Positions 16,307-25,182 of a stretch of DNA of 64,000 bases are shown one piece after another. Position numbers and translations under genes: made by a program. This DNA is from Bradyrhizobium sp. CB3481 (GTDB taxonomy: Bacteria > Pseudomonadota > Alphaproteobacteria > Rhizobiales > Xanthobacteraceae): assembly GCF_029714305.1 (NCBI RefSeq), contig NZ_CP121647.1, positions 1,012,501-1,076,500 on the forward strand, given 5' to 3'. The stretch's first letter is position 1. Each line of letters opens with the position of its first letter. Below the pieces are notes generated by a model, which did no database searches, was not told the origin of the DNA, and was given only the letters and a program-made list of their open reading frames with translations.

Positions 16307-17914
16307 TCAACCCGCCCGCAGCTCCGCCTTGATCATATCCGCGGCCTTTTCCCCGATCATGATCGTCGGCGCGTTGGTGTTGCCGCCGATCAGCGTCGGC
16401 ATGATCGAGGCATCGACCACGCGGAGCCCCTCGACGCCGTACACTTTCAGCTTCGGATCGACCACGGCCATCGGATCATTGACGCCCATCTTCGCGGTGC
16501 CGACCGGGTGATAGACGGTGTCGACACGCGCGCGCAGCAGGCTCCTTATATCGTCATCGCTGTGCACGCCTTCGGTGAACATCTCCTTCTTCTGCAACGC
16601 GCGCAGCGCCGGTGTCTCCATCAGCCGCCGCGTGGTCTTGAAGCCCGCGACCATGGTTTCAAGATCATTCTCCTCGCCGAAGAAATTCGGATCGATCAAA
16701 GGCGGGGCATGCGGATCGGCACTTGCCAGCGCAACGCTACCGCGGCTCTTCGGCCGCAGCAGGCAGACATGGCAGGAAAAGCCGGTGCCGCGATGGCGCT
16801 TGCGGCCGTGATCGTCCGCCATCGCCATGCCGAAATGCAGTTGGATGTCGGGAATCTCGAGATCGGGCCGCGTCTTCAGGAAGCCGCCGCATTCGGCGAA
16901 GTTCGATGTCATCGGTCCCCTGCGCTCGCGGCGATATTGGCGGATCGCCCGCAAGAGGCGCGGCAGGGCTTTCAGCGAAATGCCGTTGAAGTGGGGATTG
17001 TCCGACATGTAGCCGAACACGAAATCCGGATGATCCTGCAGGTTCTGCCCGACCCCGGGCGCATGGTGCACGGCGGCGATGCCGTGCTTGGCGAGCGCGG
17101 CGCTGTCGCCGATGCCGGAGAGCATCAGGAGCTGCGGGGTCTGGAACGCACCGGCAGCGAGGATCACCTCGCGCCGGGCGCGAATCTGCCTGAGCTCCTT
17201 GCCTTGCCGGTACTCGACGCCGACCGCGCGCTTGCCGTCGAACAGGATGCGGGTGGCGTGGGCGTGGGTCTCGACGCGCAAATTGGCACGGCCATCCATA
17301 TGCGGGTGGATGTAGGCGCGGGCGGCGCTGCAGCGTTCGCCATTCTTCTGCGTCAGTTGATAGATGCCTAGGCCTTCGTGATCGTCGGCGTTGAAATCCT
17401 CGCGCAGGCGAAACTGCGCCTCCTGCGCCGCCTGCAGGAAGATCTGCTGCACCGGATTGCCGGTGCGCGACTTGTTGACGGCGAGCGGGCCGTCCTTGCC
17501 GTGATACTCGCCATCGAAATCGGAATTGTTCTCGGCGCGCTTGAAATAGGGCAGCACGTCGGCGAATGACCAGCCGGTGTTGCCGAGCGCGGCCCATTGA
17601 TCGTAATCGGTGCGGTGGCCGCGGATATAGACCATCGCATTGATGGCGGAGGAGCCGCCGAGCCCCTTGCCGCGCGGCTGATAGCCGATGCGGCCGTTGA
17701 GGCCGTTTTGCGGCACGGTGTTGAAGGCCCAGTTGTTGACATTGCCGGCGACCATCAGCACGAGTGCGAAAGGCGTCGTGACCACCCAATTGTCGTTCCG
17801 CCCGCCAGCGTCGAGCAGCGCCACGGACGTCTTCGGATCTTCCGACAGCCGCCCCGCCACCGTGCAGCCGCCGGAGCCGCCGCCGACAACCACGAAATCG
17901 AAAATATCCGCCAC
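16307..17914 (-). CDS. GMC-family FAD oxidoreductase (choline/alcohol dehydrogenase-like)
   Basis: A 535-residue flavoprotein. The N-terminal VVVGGGSGGCTVAGRLSED binds the FAD ADP moiety. PRGKGLGGSSAINAMVYIRG is the GMC signature 1, and GAFQTPQLLMLSGIG is signature 2. The C-terminal active-site His is in VYHPVGTAKMG, followed by NTNAPTIMIGEKAADMI. It should oxidise a primary alcohol; choline dehydrogenase or AlkJ-type alcohol dehydrogenase are possible, and no betaine genes flank it. The start is GTG 17914, preceded by AGGGGG; the frame remains open 46 codons upstream without support. Confidence 0.9.
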   Translation of the reverse strand: MADIFDFVVVGGGSGGCTVAGRLSEDPKTSVALLDAGGRNDNWVVTTPFALVLMVAGNVNNWAFNTVPQNGLNGRIGYQPRGKGLGGSSAINAMVYIRGHRTDYDQWAALGNTGWSFADVLPYFKRAENNSDFDGEYHGKDGPLAVNKSRTGNPVQQIFLQAAQEAQFRLREDFNADDHEGLGIYQLTQKNGERCSAARAYIHPHMDGRANLRVETHAHATRILFDGKRAVGVEYRQGKELRQIRARREVILAAGAFQTPQLLMLSGIGDSAALAKHGIAAVHHAPGVGQNLQDHPDFVFGYMSDNPHFNGISLKALPRLLRAIRQYRRERRGPMTSNFAECGGFLKTRPDLEIPDIQLHFGMAMADDHGRKRHRGTGFSCHVCLLRPKSRGSVALASADPHAPPLIDPNFFGEENDLETMVAGFKTTRRLMETPALRALQKKEMFTEGVHSDDDIRSLLRARVDTVYHPVGTAKMGVNDPMAVVDPKLKVYGVEGLRVVDASIMPTLIGGNTNAPTIMIGEKAADMIKAELRAG

Positions 17915-18237
17915 TGGCGTCCCCCTGCTTTTTGTTCTGCTGCGCCGTTCCGGCAGCTCTTTGGGACGCAAAACTCCGCTTTTGCGGCGTTTCTGGCAAG
18001 AGCGGTTCCAGGGGGCGGTTTTGACGCTGCAACCCCTCGTTTTTGCTGTCATAAAATCTGCAAAAGCGGATCATTGCCCCTTTCCAAAGCGAGGGGACGT
18101 TGATACATACCCCTCGCACCCGATGGCTTTGCCCGGGTCGCCTTCTCAGGAAGCCTCCGGACGGGATCGATCGGCGCGAAGACGCGTTGGCCGGTTTCAC
18201 GCCGGTCCGGTTTTTCGAAGGCGTTGCAACGGTTTAA
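17915..18237. other. Intergenic between GMC oxidoreductase and tRNA-fMet
   Basis: This 323-base divergent region should hold the minus-strand promoter of the oxidoreductase and the plus-strand promoter of the tRNA. I see short GC-rich inverted segments such as CCCCTCGTTTTTGC and AGCGAGGGG around 18032-18103, but no gene and no clear promoter boxes. Confidence 0.5.
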
Positions 18238-18314
<77 letters not shown>

Positions 18315-18323
18315 ACAATACCG

Positions 18324-18354
18324 AAACTCCCGTAGCTGACGCTGCGGGAGTTTT
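18324..18354 (+). terminator. Intrinsic terminator of tRNA-fMet
   Basis: A 12-bp stem (18324-18335 with 18342-18353, one G-U pair) with a six-base loop, followed by a run of T. It begins ten bases after the tRNA end. Confidence 0.85.
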
Positions 18355-18370
18355 CGTTTCTGGTGGACTT

Positions 18371-18577
18371 TCAGCGGCTCTGACGGGCCATCCCGCGCAA
18401 GATCGTATCGAAGCCGTACAGCGTCGCATGCTTGTACGGCATCGGCGAATTCTCGGTGGCGGGCAGCGAGCCGGCGCGCGGGGTATCTACCCAAGGCGTC
18501 CGGGACCATTTCCCGTAGTCGAACGTTAGTGTCTTGAGAGAACGGCCACTGGCGAAGCCGTTTCGGGGGGCGACGCA
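18371..18577 (-). pseudogene. Possible 3' remnant of a coding gene
   Basis: A minus-strand frame of 69 codons without a usable start opens after a stop at 18578-18580 and ends with TGA at 18371-18373. In the last 50 codons (18374-18523) 42 end in G or C, as real genes do here. The peptide has a coding look: FDYGKWSRTPWVDTP ... MPYKHATLYGFDTILRGMAR. It could be the tail of a deleted gene next to the tRNA, or a 23-residue peptide from ATG 18442. I do not recognise a family. Confidence 0.35.
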
Positions 18578-18593
18578 CTAGCTGGAGACGATC

Positions 18594-19097
18594 ATGCCAG
18601 AGCGAAGAACAGTGCAGAAGGCGAGGCGAGACAAACGCGCGGGCAAATCACCAACCACTCAGGCGGGCGAGTTTGTGCATGAGGAAATTCGCAAGGTCCG
18701 CCGCGGCCAGCATGGCGCGAGATCGCCACAGCAGGCGATTGCAATCGGCCTGTCCAAGGCGCGGCGTGCGGGCGTTCGGCTCCGTCCGCCAGCAAAAGGC
18801 AAGGCCAAGGCAAGAACCCGCAAGAGCGCCGAATACGCCTATGAGGCGGGCCAGGGCAAGCGAAAGACCCGACGCCGGCCGCGCGTTTCACGTGCTGTAT
18901 CGCGGGCCCTCAAGCGTGAACCACGCAGCACGGTGTCGCGTGCAGCGCTGTCGAAACAAGCACGAAGCGCCGCCTCGCGTCGCTCGGCCTCGGCCCGCTC
19001 AGCGACGGCTCGCAAGGCCGCGAAGACCAAAAGCCCGGCGCAGCGCTCTGCGGCCGCCAAAAAGGCCGCCCGGACCAGAGCGCGTCGTCGGCGATAG
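18594..19097 (+). CDS. DUF6496 protein with histone H1-like basic tail
   Basis: A 167-residue, extremely basic protein. Residues 20-62 (AGEFVHEEIRKVRRGQ, SPQQAIAIGLSKARRAG) match the DUF6496 core seen in small rhizobial proteins. The rest is an Ala/Lys/Arg/Ser low-complexity tail (SAASRRSASARSATARKAAK) like histone H1 or AlgP. It probably binds nucleic acid through the tail; the domain function is unknown. An ATG follows a CTGGAG sequence. It opens a run of four plus-strand genes that look stress-related. Confidence 0.8.
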   Translation: MPERRTVQKARRDKRAGKSPTTQAGEFVHEEIRKVRRGQHGARSPQQAIAIGLSKARRAGVRLRPPAKGKAKARTRKSAEYAYEAGQGKRKTRRRPRVSRAVSRALKREPRSTVSRAALSKQARSAASRRSASARSATARKAAKTKSPAQRSAAAKKAARTRARRRR

Positions 19098-19214
19098 CGC
19101 GGCAAGTTCGAGCTCGCGGACGTCGCGCGCTCGGCGCCTTGCAGTCAGGTTCGTAGGGCGTCGTGGCACTTCCTTGAAGGCCTTACGTACAAGATCATTT
19201 TTGCAGCTATCACA

Positions 19215-19487
19215 ATGGCGAGAAGAACACGGTCACGGAAAAGCAACGTCGTCAGGACCCGGCTCCCGAGGCAGTCTCAGAATGCACAAAGGAATTACGA
19301 GCGCTACGTGGAGTTGGCTCGCGCCGAAGCGCTGAAGGGCGATCTGATCGCAGCGGAAAACTATCTTCAGCACGCCGAGCATTATTTGCGGTCGATGCAC
19401 GATGAGGCGCATGGCGGGCGGCATTCGTCGCAGCAGGCAATTTCGCCCAAGCACGGGCTAAGACACAGGCCGCCAGGAGCGGCGTAG
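19215..19487 (+). CDS. Short DUF4167-like protein
   Basis: A 90-residue basic protein. The segment QNAQRNYERYVELARAEAL and ENYLQHAEHYLRSM is the core of DUF4167, normally found in alphaproteobacterial proteins of over 200 residues with an RNA-binding-like Arg/Gly-rich start. Here only that core and short flanks remain, so this is a minimal paralogue. The ribosome site is weak. Function unknown. Confidence 0.75.
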   Translation: MARRTRSRKSNVVRTRLPRQSQNAQRNYERYVELARAEALKGDLIAAENYLQHAEHYLRSMHDEAHGGRHSSQQAISPKHGLRHRPPGAA

Positions 19488-19641
19488 GCCCGCGCATGGA
19501 CCGCGATGTCCTGGTCGGCAATCGGCGCGGTCGGAACCAATGTCGCTCGCGTGGAGTTTTTCGTTGTGAGCGGCTGTTAATGCGAACGAATTCGCAAGCC
19601 GTTTGCCCCACAAGGGGCGGCTCATTACGAGGAGCCTGGCC

Positions 19642-20469
19642 GTGATCAAGGATATTGTCGTCAACTTGGCGACCGGCAGCTCGCGCGATCCTGCAACAGC
19701 GTACGCGATATCCGTCGCCAGGATGTTCGACGCCCAGGTTGCAGGCGTCGCAATGTGCTATTCCTCGGTGATTTTGGCCGCCGGCATGGAGGCCGTTCCG
19801 GCCGACTTTGTCGAGTCGCTGCGCGAAGAGAGCGCCAGGGTGGCAAACGAGGCTATCGGAAGATTCAAGCAGTCGGCGGCGCAGGCTGGTTTTTCCGCCG
19901 AAGCGCAGATGGTCGAGACCAGTGTTGAAGGAAGCCAAAGGACATTTGGCCACATTGCGCGGACATTCGACCTTGCAATCGTTGCACAGACCGACCCTGA
20001 AACGACGAACGCCACGGGCCTTGACGCCGAAGCAGCGATGTTTGAATCCGGACGGCCTGTCATCGTCGTACCCAGCATCCAAAAGGACGGCATCAAGCTC
20101 GGCTGCATTGTCGTCTGCTGGGATGGAAGCCGCACCGCCGCGCGGGCGCTCGCGGACGCCATGCCGTTTCTGCAGCGCGCGAAGTCGATCGAGGTAATCA
20201 ACGTAGGCGATGGCCGTCGGGAAGCCGAACAATCGCTTGCGGCCGCCGGCAGGCACCTGGCGCGCCACGGCTTGAATGCCAGCACCAAAGCTCTTGTCGC
20301 CGATAGGACCGGTGTCGCAAACGTAATCCTGTCGCACGCGGCAGATCGGTCGGCCGACCTTATCGTAATGGGCGGCTACGGCCATTCGCGGCTACGCGAG
20401 TTCATCCTCGGGGGCGTGACGCGTGGCATTCTCGACACGATGACCGTTCCGGTGTTGATGTCGCACTGA
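19642..20469 (+). CDS. Universal stress protein (tandem UspA domains)
   Basis: A 275-residue cytoplasmic protein with two Usp domains. Only the C-terminal one has the ATP-binding signature G-2x-G-9x-G-S/T (GGYGHSRLREFILGGVTRG), so it is probably nucleotide-binding there and degenerate in the N-terminal half. Tandem Usps of this size in alphaproteobacteria accompany stress or low-oxygen regulons. The start is GTG 19642, preceded by GAGGAG seven bases upstream; an in-frame ATG at 19603 lacks a ribosome site. Confidence 0.9.
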   Translation: MIKDIVVNLATGSSRDPATAYAISVARMFDAQVAGVAMCYSSVILAAGMEAVPADFVESLREESARVANEAIGRFKQSAAQAGFSAEAQMVETSVEGSQRTFGHIARTFDLAIVAQTDPETTNATGLDAEAAMFESGRPVIVVPSIQKDGIKLGCIVVCWDGSRTAARALADAMPFLQRAKSIEVINVGDGRREAEQSLAAAGRHLARHGLNASTKALVADRTGVANVILSHAADRSADLIVMGGYGHSRLREFILGGVTRGILDTMTVPVLMSH

Positions 20470-20517
20470 GGGCCGAACGGCATTCGCGTTATCACGTTTT
20501 GGCAGGTGTAGACACCG

Positions 20518-21117
20518 ATGGCCGAGACCAGAACCGCCAACAAGCGACTCGATCAGCGCCGGGTCGCGCCCGAAGGGCTCTTCCGGCGACCGCGGCTGTA
20601 CCTGGTTGGCGAGGCACCTGGCGCCGAAGAAGCTGAGCAGCGCCGGCCGTTTGTCGGGCCGGCGGGCTCCGCGTTGCGCAAGCTGCTCGAGCAGGCTGGG
20701 ATCGACCTCAGGCAGTTGCGGTTGGCCAACGCGATTCCGTTTCGGCCGATCGAATACACGAACGAATCCAGGCTGCGCAATCGGGCACCAACGATCGAGG
20801 AAATCGATCGTTACGGTGCCGCGGTGCTGATGGACATCCGCCGCTCCAAGCCGTGCGTCGTCGTTGCGCTCGGCAGCACGGCTGCACGGCTATTCAGGGC
20901 ATCGCGTTCGATTCGAGCGTCGCGCAAGGCACGGCTCCAATTTGACGGCCGTCCCCTGCAAATCACATTTCACCCCGCTTACGTCCGCCGCTTCGGCGGG
21001 GCGAACGGCGACGGTTGGCGTAAGATGGTCGCTGACCTGCGCCGAGCCTGGAAAGCTTCGGCAATGCACTCAAATGGTGCGCAAAGCAGGCAGCCCGAGG
21101 GTTCGAAAGCTGTTTAG
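20518..21117 (+). CDS. Uracil-DNA glycosylase superfamily protein lacking Fe-S cysteines
   Basis: A 199-residue protein with the family 4 motif 1, GEAPGAEEAEQRRPFVGPAG (residues 31-50), motif NAIPFRP (71-77) and the HPAYVRR loop (152-158). Family 4 enzymes hold a 4Fe-4S cluster with four cysteines, but only one Cys (Cys113) is present here, so the cluster is absent. It may still excise uracil or another base, or have lost activity. It lies 48 bases after the universal stress gene in the same direction. Confidence 0.82.
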   Translation: MAETRTANKRLDQRRVAPEGLFRRPRLYLVGEAPGAEEAEQRRPFVGPAGSALRKLLEQAGIDLRQLRLANAIPFRPIEYTNESRLRNRAPTIEEIDRYGAAVLMDIRRSKPCVVVALGSTAARLFRASRSIRASRKARLQFDGRPLQITFHPAYVRRFGGANGDGWRKMVADLRRAWKASAMHSNGAQSRQPEGSKAV

Positions 21118-21379
21118 CTGCGTTCGATTGCATCCCGGCTTGAGGCCGTCGAGCCGAGGACTATTTGTTGTTGCACCGAGTGCAGGCCAGCGACATCTGG
21201 ATCGTGCCTGTTGATCGCGACCTAGTGCACGGTGCGACGCTGCGAAGTTCCCGCACCGGAACTTGGCAGGCGATCATTCAGCGTATGAAGCACGGGAAAA
21301 ATCGACGGCTAACACGCTGCGATCTTAAGCTGAACGTTAATCCCTCGCGCTATCCGTCGAACGGGAACGGAGGCGCAGC

Positions 21380-23485
21380 GTGGCAAATCTCTTCGACGTA
21401 CAAGGCTTCGGCGCATTGTCCGAATGGAACGGACAATTTTCCAGCGCCTCGGCCAAGCAGGCATTTCAATCGATTGCATCGCTCGGTTCGAATTCTATCG
21501 AGCTGACGGCGCGGATCTGGACCGAGAGTGGAACTTCCAACGCGGTCTTTGCCGAACCGAGCAAGACCGAGAGTGACGCCAGCCTGCTGGCGGGCTTTCA
21601 AGCCGCGCATGATGCAGGCCTGTCCGTGCTCTTCAAGGCGGCGCTCTCGGCATTGAATGGTACCAGGGTGTCGAGCCTGACGCCATCGGATGTCGCGGCC
21701 TTCTTCGCCTCCTACAAGGCGGAGATCGTCCATCTCGCCGCTGTCGCACAGGCTGCGGGCGTCGAGACGTTCGCGATCGGCAACGAGATGAGCAGCCTGT
21801 CCGGCGCGGCGTATCGCTCCTATTGGGTCGATCTCATCGCTGGTGTCCGCGAGGTCTATCATGGCGAACTGACCTATGCTGCAGCGACCGACGAAGCCAT
21901 CCATGTCAGCTTCTGGGACCAGCTCGATACCATCGGCGTCAACACCTATCCGCCGCTAACGGCCAGCACCACGCCGACCGTGCAGGACCTGGTCGAGGCC
22001 TGGACCTCCGTTCCGTTCAATCCCTATTACGCGGCGGCATTCGACTACAAATCGCCGGTCGACTTTCTTCATTCGCTCGCGCTTCGATACGACAAGCCGC
22101 TGTTGATGACGGAGGTCGGCTATCGCAGCGTCGACGGCACCACGATCGCGCCGGGGTCGTGGACCGGCAGCGGCACGGCTGACGTGATGGAGCAGGCGGA
22201 TGCTTATAATGCCTTCTTCCAGGTCTGGTCCGCCCATGGCGGCAGCTGGCTGAAGGGCGCCGAGCTCTGGCAGTGGGATCTCAGCAACAAATATTCGAGC
22301 ACCGGCTATTCGGTGATGGGAAAACCGGCCGAGACAATCGTCTCGCAGTATTTCCACGGCGGCGGCCTCGTGCCCGATCTCGCCATGACGGGATCGCCGG
22401 TTGCCGACATCATTGATCTCGGCCGGGGCAACGACACCGTCAGCGCTGGTCTCGGCGATGACATCGTTCGCGGCGGCGCCGGCGACGACGTGATTGTGGG
22501 CGGGCCGGCAGTTGCCGGAAAATTGGCCGTCACGACCGTCACCTTGGTCGGCTATGGCTCGGTGGTTGGAGGCGTCGGCGCGCAGGCGCAGGTTATCGTC
22601 AACGGCAAGCCGGTATCCGGATTGCTGGAATTCAAGCCGGCGACCGACCCCTCGGGCTACCAGACCTTCACGGTGAGCTTCGCAAACCCTGAAATCATCA
22701 GCAGCATCGATATCTCGCTGGCGAACGCTACGCCGGGCCGGGCGCTCCACATCAAGGATTTTCTGATCAACGGCGTTGCCGTCGCCCCCGGCGATGCCGC
22801 CAATGCAAGCTCACCGGGCACGTTCGATCTTTACGTCCGCAACATTCACGTCGATACCGCCAATCATCAGGACTGGTTCCTTGGCGCATCGACGGACAAT
22901 GATGTGATCGATGGCGGTGCGGGCAACGATCTCATCACCGGCGGCATTGGCGACGATATCATCGATGGCGGGGAGGGGATCGACACGGCCATCTTCACCA
23001 GCAATGTCCGCGACTATGACATTGCGAACGTCGATGGCCGGATCATGGTGCATGACCGAACCGCCGGACGTGACGGCAGCGACCATTTCGCGAATCTGGA
23101 GTTTCTGCGGTTTGCGGATGTCACAATCGACACCCGCGATCTGGCAGTCCGGTCCAGCGGCATGCCTCGGGCACTGGCGATCGACGATGCCGGCAAGGCC
23201 CCCGACCAATCGCTTCGCCATGACGACGGGCCGGCTCTCTCTTCGTTTGCGATCGCCAACGCAGCCGCCGAGCCGTTGGCGACCGGCGCCGGCCGCGATG
23301 CATTTATATTCCGCGAGATACCCGGGCACGGCGCGGCGAGTGATCTCAGGATCGAATCCACGATCACTGCCGACGACGCGCATCCGCCTGGTCATATCGC
23401 AGCACATGAGGCCGTCATCGACCCTGGTCATGATGCGTCTATCGTCGTCAGCTTCCTGACGTCAGATCATCTGCTCTTCACCTGA
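21380..23485 (+). CDS. Secreted glycoside hydrolase with RTX repeats and CBM60-type module
   Basis: A 701-residue modular protein with no N-terminal signal. Residues 1-330 are a TIM-barrel glycosidase (GH113-like), with acid/base Glu136 in FAIGNEMS and nucleophile Glu245 in LLMTEVGYRS. Residues 346-375 are calcium-binding RTX nonapeptides (GRGNDTVSAGLGDDIV). Residues 383-470 resemble the calcium-dependent xylan-binding CBM60 (LVGYGSVVGGVGAQAQVIVNG). A second RTX block follows at 507-535 (DGGAGNDLITGGIGDDIIDG). RTX repeats indicate type I secretion, and a matching transporter is at 59.4-63.2 kb. The start is GTG 21380 after GGAGG. It lies at the edge of the exopolysaccharide locus; the substrate is xylan, mannan or the cell's own polymer. 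Confidence 0.85.
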   Translation: MANLFDVQGFGALSEWNGQFSSASAKQAFQSIASLGSNSIELTARIWTESGTSNAVFAEPSKTESDASLLAGFQAAHDAGLSVLFKAALSALNGTRVSSLTPSDVAAFFASYKAEIVHLAAVAQAAGVETFAIGNEMSSLSGAAYRSYWVDLIAGVREVYHGELTYAAATDEAIHVSFWDQLDTIGVNTYPPLTASTTPTVQDLVEAWTSVPFNPYYAAAFDYKSPVDFLHSLALRYDKPLLMTEVGYRSVDGTTIAPGSWTGSGTADVMEQADAYNAFFQVWSAHGGSWLKGAELWQWDLSNKYSSTGYSVMGKPAETIVSQYFHGGGLVPDLAMTGSPVADIIDLGRGNDTVSAGLGDDIVRGGAGDDVIVGGPAVAGKLAVTTVTLVGYGSVVGGVGAQAQVIVNGKPVSGLLEFKPATDPSGYQTFTVSFANPEIISSIDISLANATPGRALHIKDFLINGVAVAPGDAANASSPGTFDLYVRNIHVDTANHQDWFLGASTDNDVIDGGAGNDLITGGIGDDIIDGGEGIDTAIFTSNVRDYDIANVDGRIMVHDRTAGRDGSDHFANLEFLRFADVTIDTRDLAVRSSGMPRALAIDDAGKAPDQSLRHDDGPALSSFAIANAAAEPLATGAGRDAFIFREIPGHGAASDLRIESTITADDAHPPGHIAAHEAVIDPGHDASIVVSFLTSDHLLFT

Positions 23486-23767
23486 CGTGCAAGAGGCGCC
23501 CGACATCGGCGCTGGCTGGGCGGCGCGGACCCGGCCGGCTGGAACGCATGCCGAGAAATCCTGAAATTTGTTCGAAACAGTATGGCTGGTTCGGGCGTTG
23601 GGTCTTCGTGTGCCTTCAGGGGGGCATCCGGCGGCAACTGCCCGCGACGTCCAAATTACCACCAGCCGAATTGTTCCACCCCGCATCGTTGCGCTGTCAC
23701 CGCATCCGAAATAGCATCAATCGCGAACCGGAAGGGGCAGGGCAGAAATGACATACGAGGTCCTTCT

Positions 23768-24748
23768 TTGCAGCTTTCTGCCGTCGATCATTCGGTAGCG
23801 AATACGGAACCTGCGCATTGGAAAAAGTGTCTTCGCTGTCCCCGCTGTTCGTCCCCGCTGCGGAACGCGTGGTCGCGGCCATCCTGCTCCAATCGCACTT
23901 GCGATTACAGCAAGACAGGGTTCCCAATGGCCGGCACGCAGCCAGTTCTGATCGATTTCGCTGCCAGCATTTTTGAGCGTGGATTATATGAGTCCGAGAA
24001 CGGCTCGGCGTTGCAGCGGGATATCGGCCGCCGTTCCCTTGGCTCGCGGCTGCATCGCCTTACCTTCGGCGGCAATCCGGTGGCGGTTTCCAACTGCGCG
24101 AAATTCATCGACCGGCTGAAACGCGAGTCGCGGCGGCCGGTCGTGCTGGTGATCGGTGGCGGAACGATCGGGCTGGGCGCGGAAGAACTTTATCGCGACG
24201 ATTCCATCGAGCTGGTCGGTACGGATGTCTACGCCTCGCCGCACACCGTGCTGGTTGCCGATGCCCACCGGCTGCCGTTCGAAGACGGCGTGTTCGACGG
24301 CGTTTGGGTGCAGGCGGTGCTGGAACACGTGCTCGAGCCGGCAGCAGTCGTTGCCGAATTGCATCGGGTGCTCCGGCTGGAAGGTCTGGTCTATGCCGAG
24401 ACGCCGTTCATGCAGCAGGTGCACGAACAGGCCTATGACTTCTCGCGCTTCACGCAGAGCGGCCACCGATGGCTGTTCAGGCGATTTTCCGAGATTGAGG
24501 CGGGGGCGGTCGGCGGCGCCGGGGTGGCGCTGGCGTGGTCGATCCGCTATTTCTCGCGCGCGCTCGGCGCGGGCAACAAGCTGTCGCGCCTGATCGTGCT
24601 GCCGTTCTTCTGGATCAGGTATCTCGATGTGCTCGGCCGCGGCCGGGCTGCCGCGGATGCCGCCAGCGGTTTCTTCTTCCTCGGTCGCCGTTCCGAGCAG
24701 GCAATGGACCCGCACGCCATGCCCGAATATTACAATCGGCAAAAGTAA
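23768..24748 (+). CDS. SAM-dependent methyltransferase with N-terminal zinc ribbon
   Basis: About 326 residues from TTG 23768, chosen because GAGG lies seven bases upstream; the frame is open further up but looks non-coding. Residues 19-50 hold paired cysteines (CLRCPRCSSPL ... CSNRTC), a zinc ribbon like Trm112-type leaders of methyltransferases. The class I methyltransferase core follows, with VLVIGGGTIGLG as motif I and ADAHRLPFEDGVFDGVW as the motif II region. A C-terminal hydrophobic helix precedes residues QAMDPHAMPEYYNRQK. It probably modifies a sugar or lipid-linked intermediate in the adjacent polysaccharide locus. Confidence 0.8.
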   Translation: MQLSAVDHSVANTEPAHWKKCLRCPRCSSPLRNAWSRPSCSNRTCDYSKTGFPMAGTQPVLIDFAASIFERGLYESENGSALQRDIGRRSLGSRLHRLTFGGNPVAVSNCAKFIDRLKRESRRPVVLVIGGGTIGLGAEELYRDDSIELVGTDVYASPHTVLVADAHRLPFEDGVFDGVWVQAVLEHVLEPAAVVAELHRVLRLEGLVYAETPFMQQVHEQAYDFSRFTQSGHRWLFRRFSEIEAGAVGGAGVALAWSIRYFSRALGAGNKLSRLIVLPFFWIRYLDVLGRGRAAADAASGFFFLGRRSEQAMDPHAMPEYYNRQK

Positions 24749-24768
24749 AGGCCTGCGCGGCGCGGACT

Positions 24769-25182
24769 TTACGAGAGTCCCTTGATCTTCTTGCACGGTG
24801 TCGATGACGTCGACGACATCTGCGCGACATTGGCAACCGAGCGGATGGTGAGCTTCTCCTTGCGGGTGATGAAGCGCAGCACGCCATGCGGATGGGCATC
24901 ACAGAACTGAGCGAGCGTGGAGGCCGTCGCCGAAACGCTGTCCTGCTTGGGGACCACGGCGATGCCGCCATCCCGCAGCATATAGGCCTCCTTCACATTG
25001 GGCATCGCCGATGCCGCGACACAGGTCTTGAACAAGTCGTTATAGGCCTGCGGCGTTAGGGATTGATCGCCGCCGGGGGTACCGAGAAGATATTCCCGGC
25101 TCTTGCGGCAGTTCTCGCTATCGGCGTGCGCGGCGCCAGTCGCGAGCGCCAGCAGCACTACGGTCATGGCTACCAGCTTCAT
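24769..25182 (-). CDS. Exported hypothetical protein, last gene of the glycosyltransferase run
   Basis: A 137-residue protein with a clear Sec signal (MKLVAMTVVLLALATGAAHA, cleaved before DSEN). The mature part of about 117 residues has four cysteines (ENCRKSREYL, FKTCVAAS, AQFCDAHP, TPCKKIKG), probably two disulfides, and resembles a small Rap1a/Tai-like helical fold (YNDLFKTCVAASAMPNVKEA). Its ATG overlaps the stop of the upstream glycosyltransferase by four bases (ATGA), so it is translated with the polysaccharide genes. Its role there is unknown; a periplasmic assembly or immunity-like protein is conceivable. Confidence 0.78.
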   Translation of the reverse strand: MKLVAMTVVLLALATGAAHADSENCRKSREYLLGTPGGDQSLTPQAYNDLFKTCVAASAMPNVKEAYMLRDGGIAVVPKQDSVSATASTLAQFCDAHPHGVLRFITRKEKLTIRSVANVAQMSSTSSTPCKKIKGLS

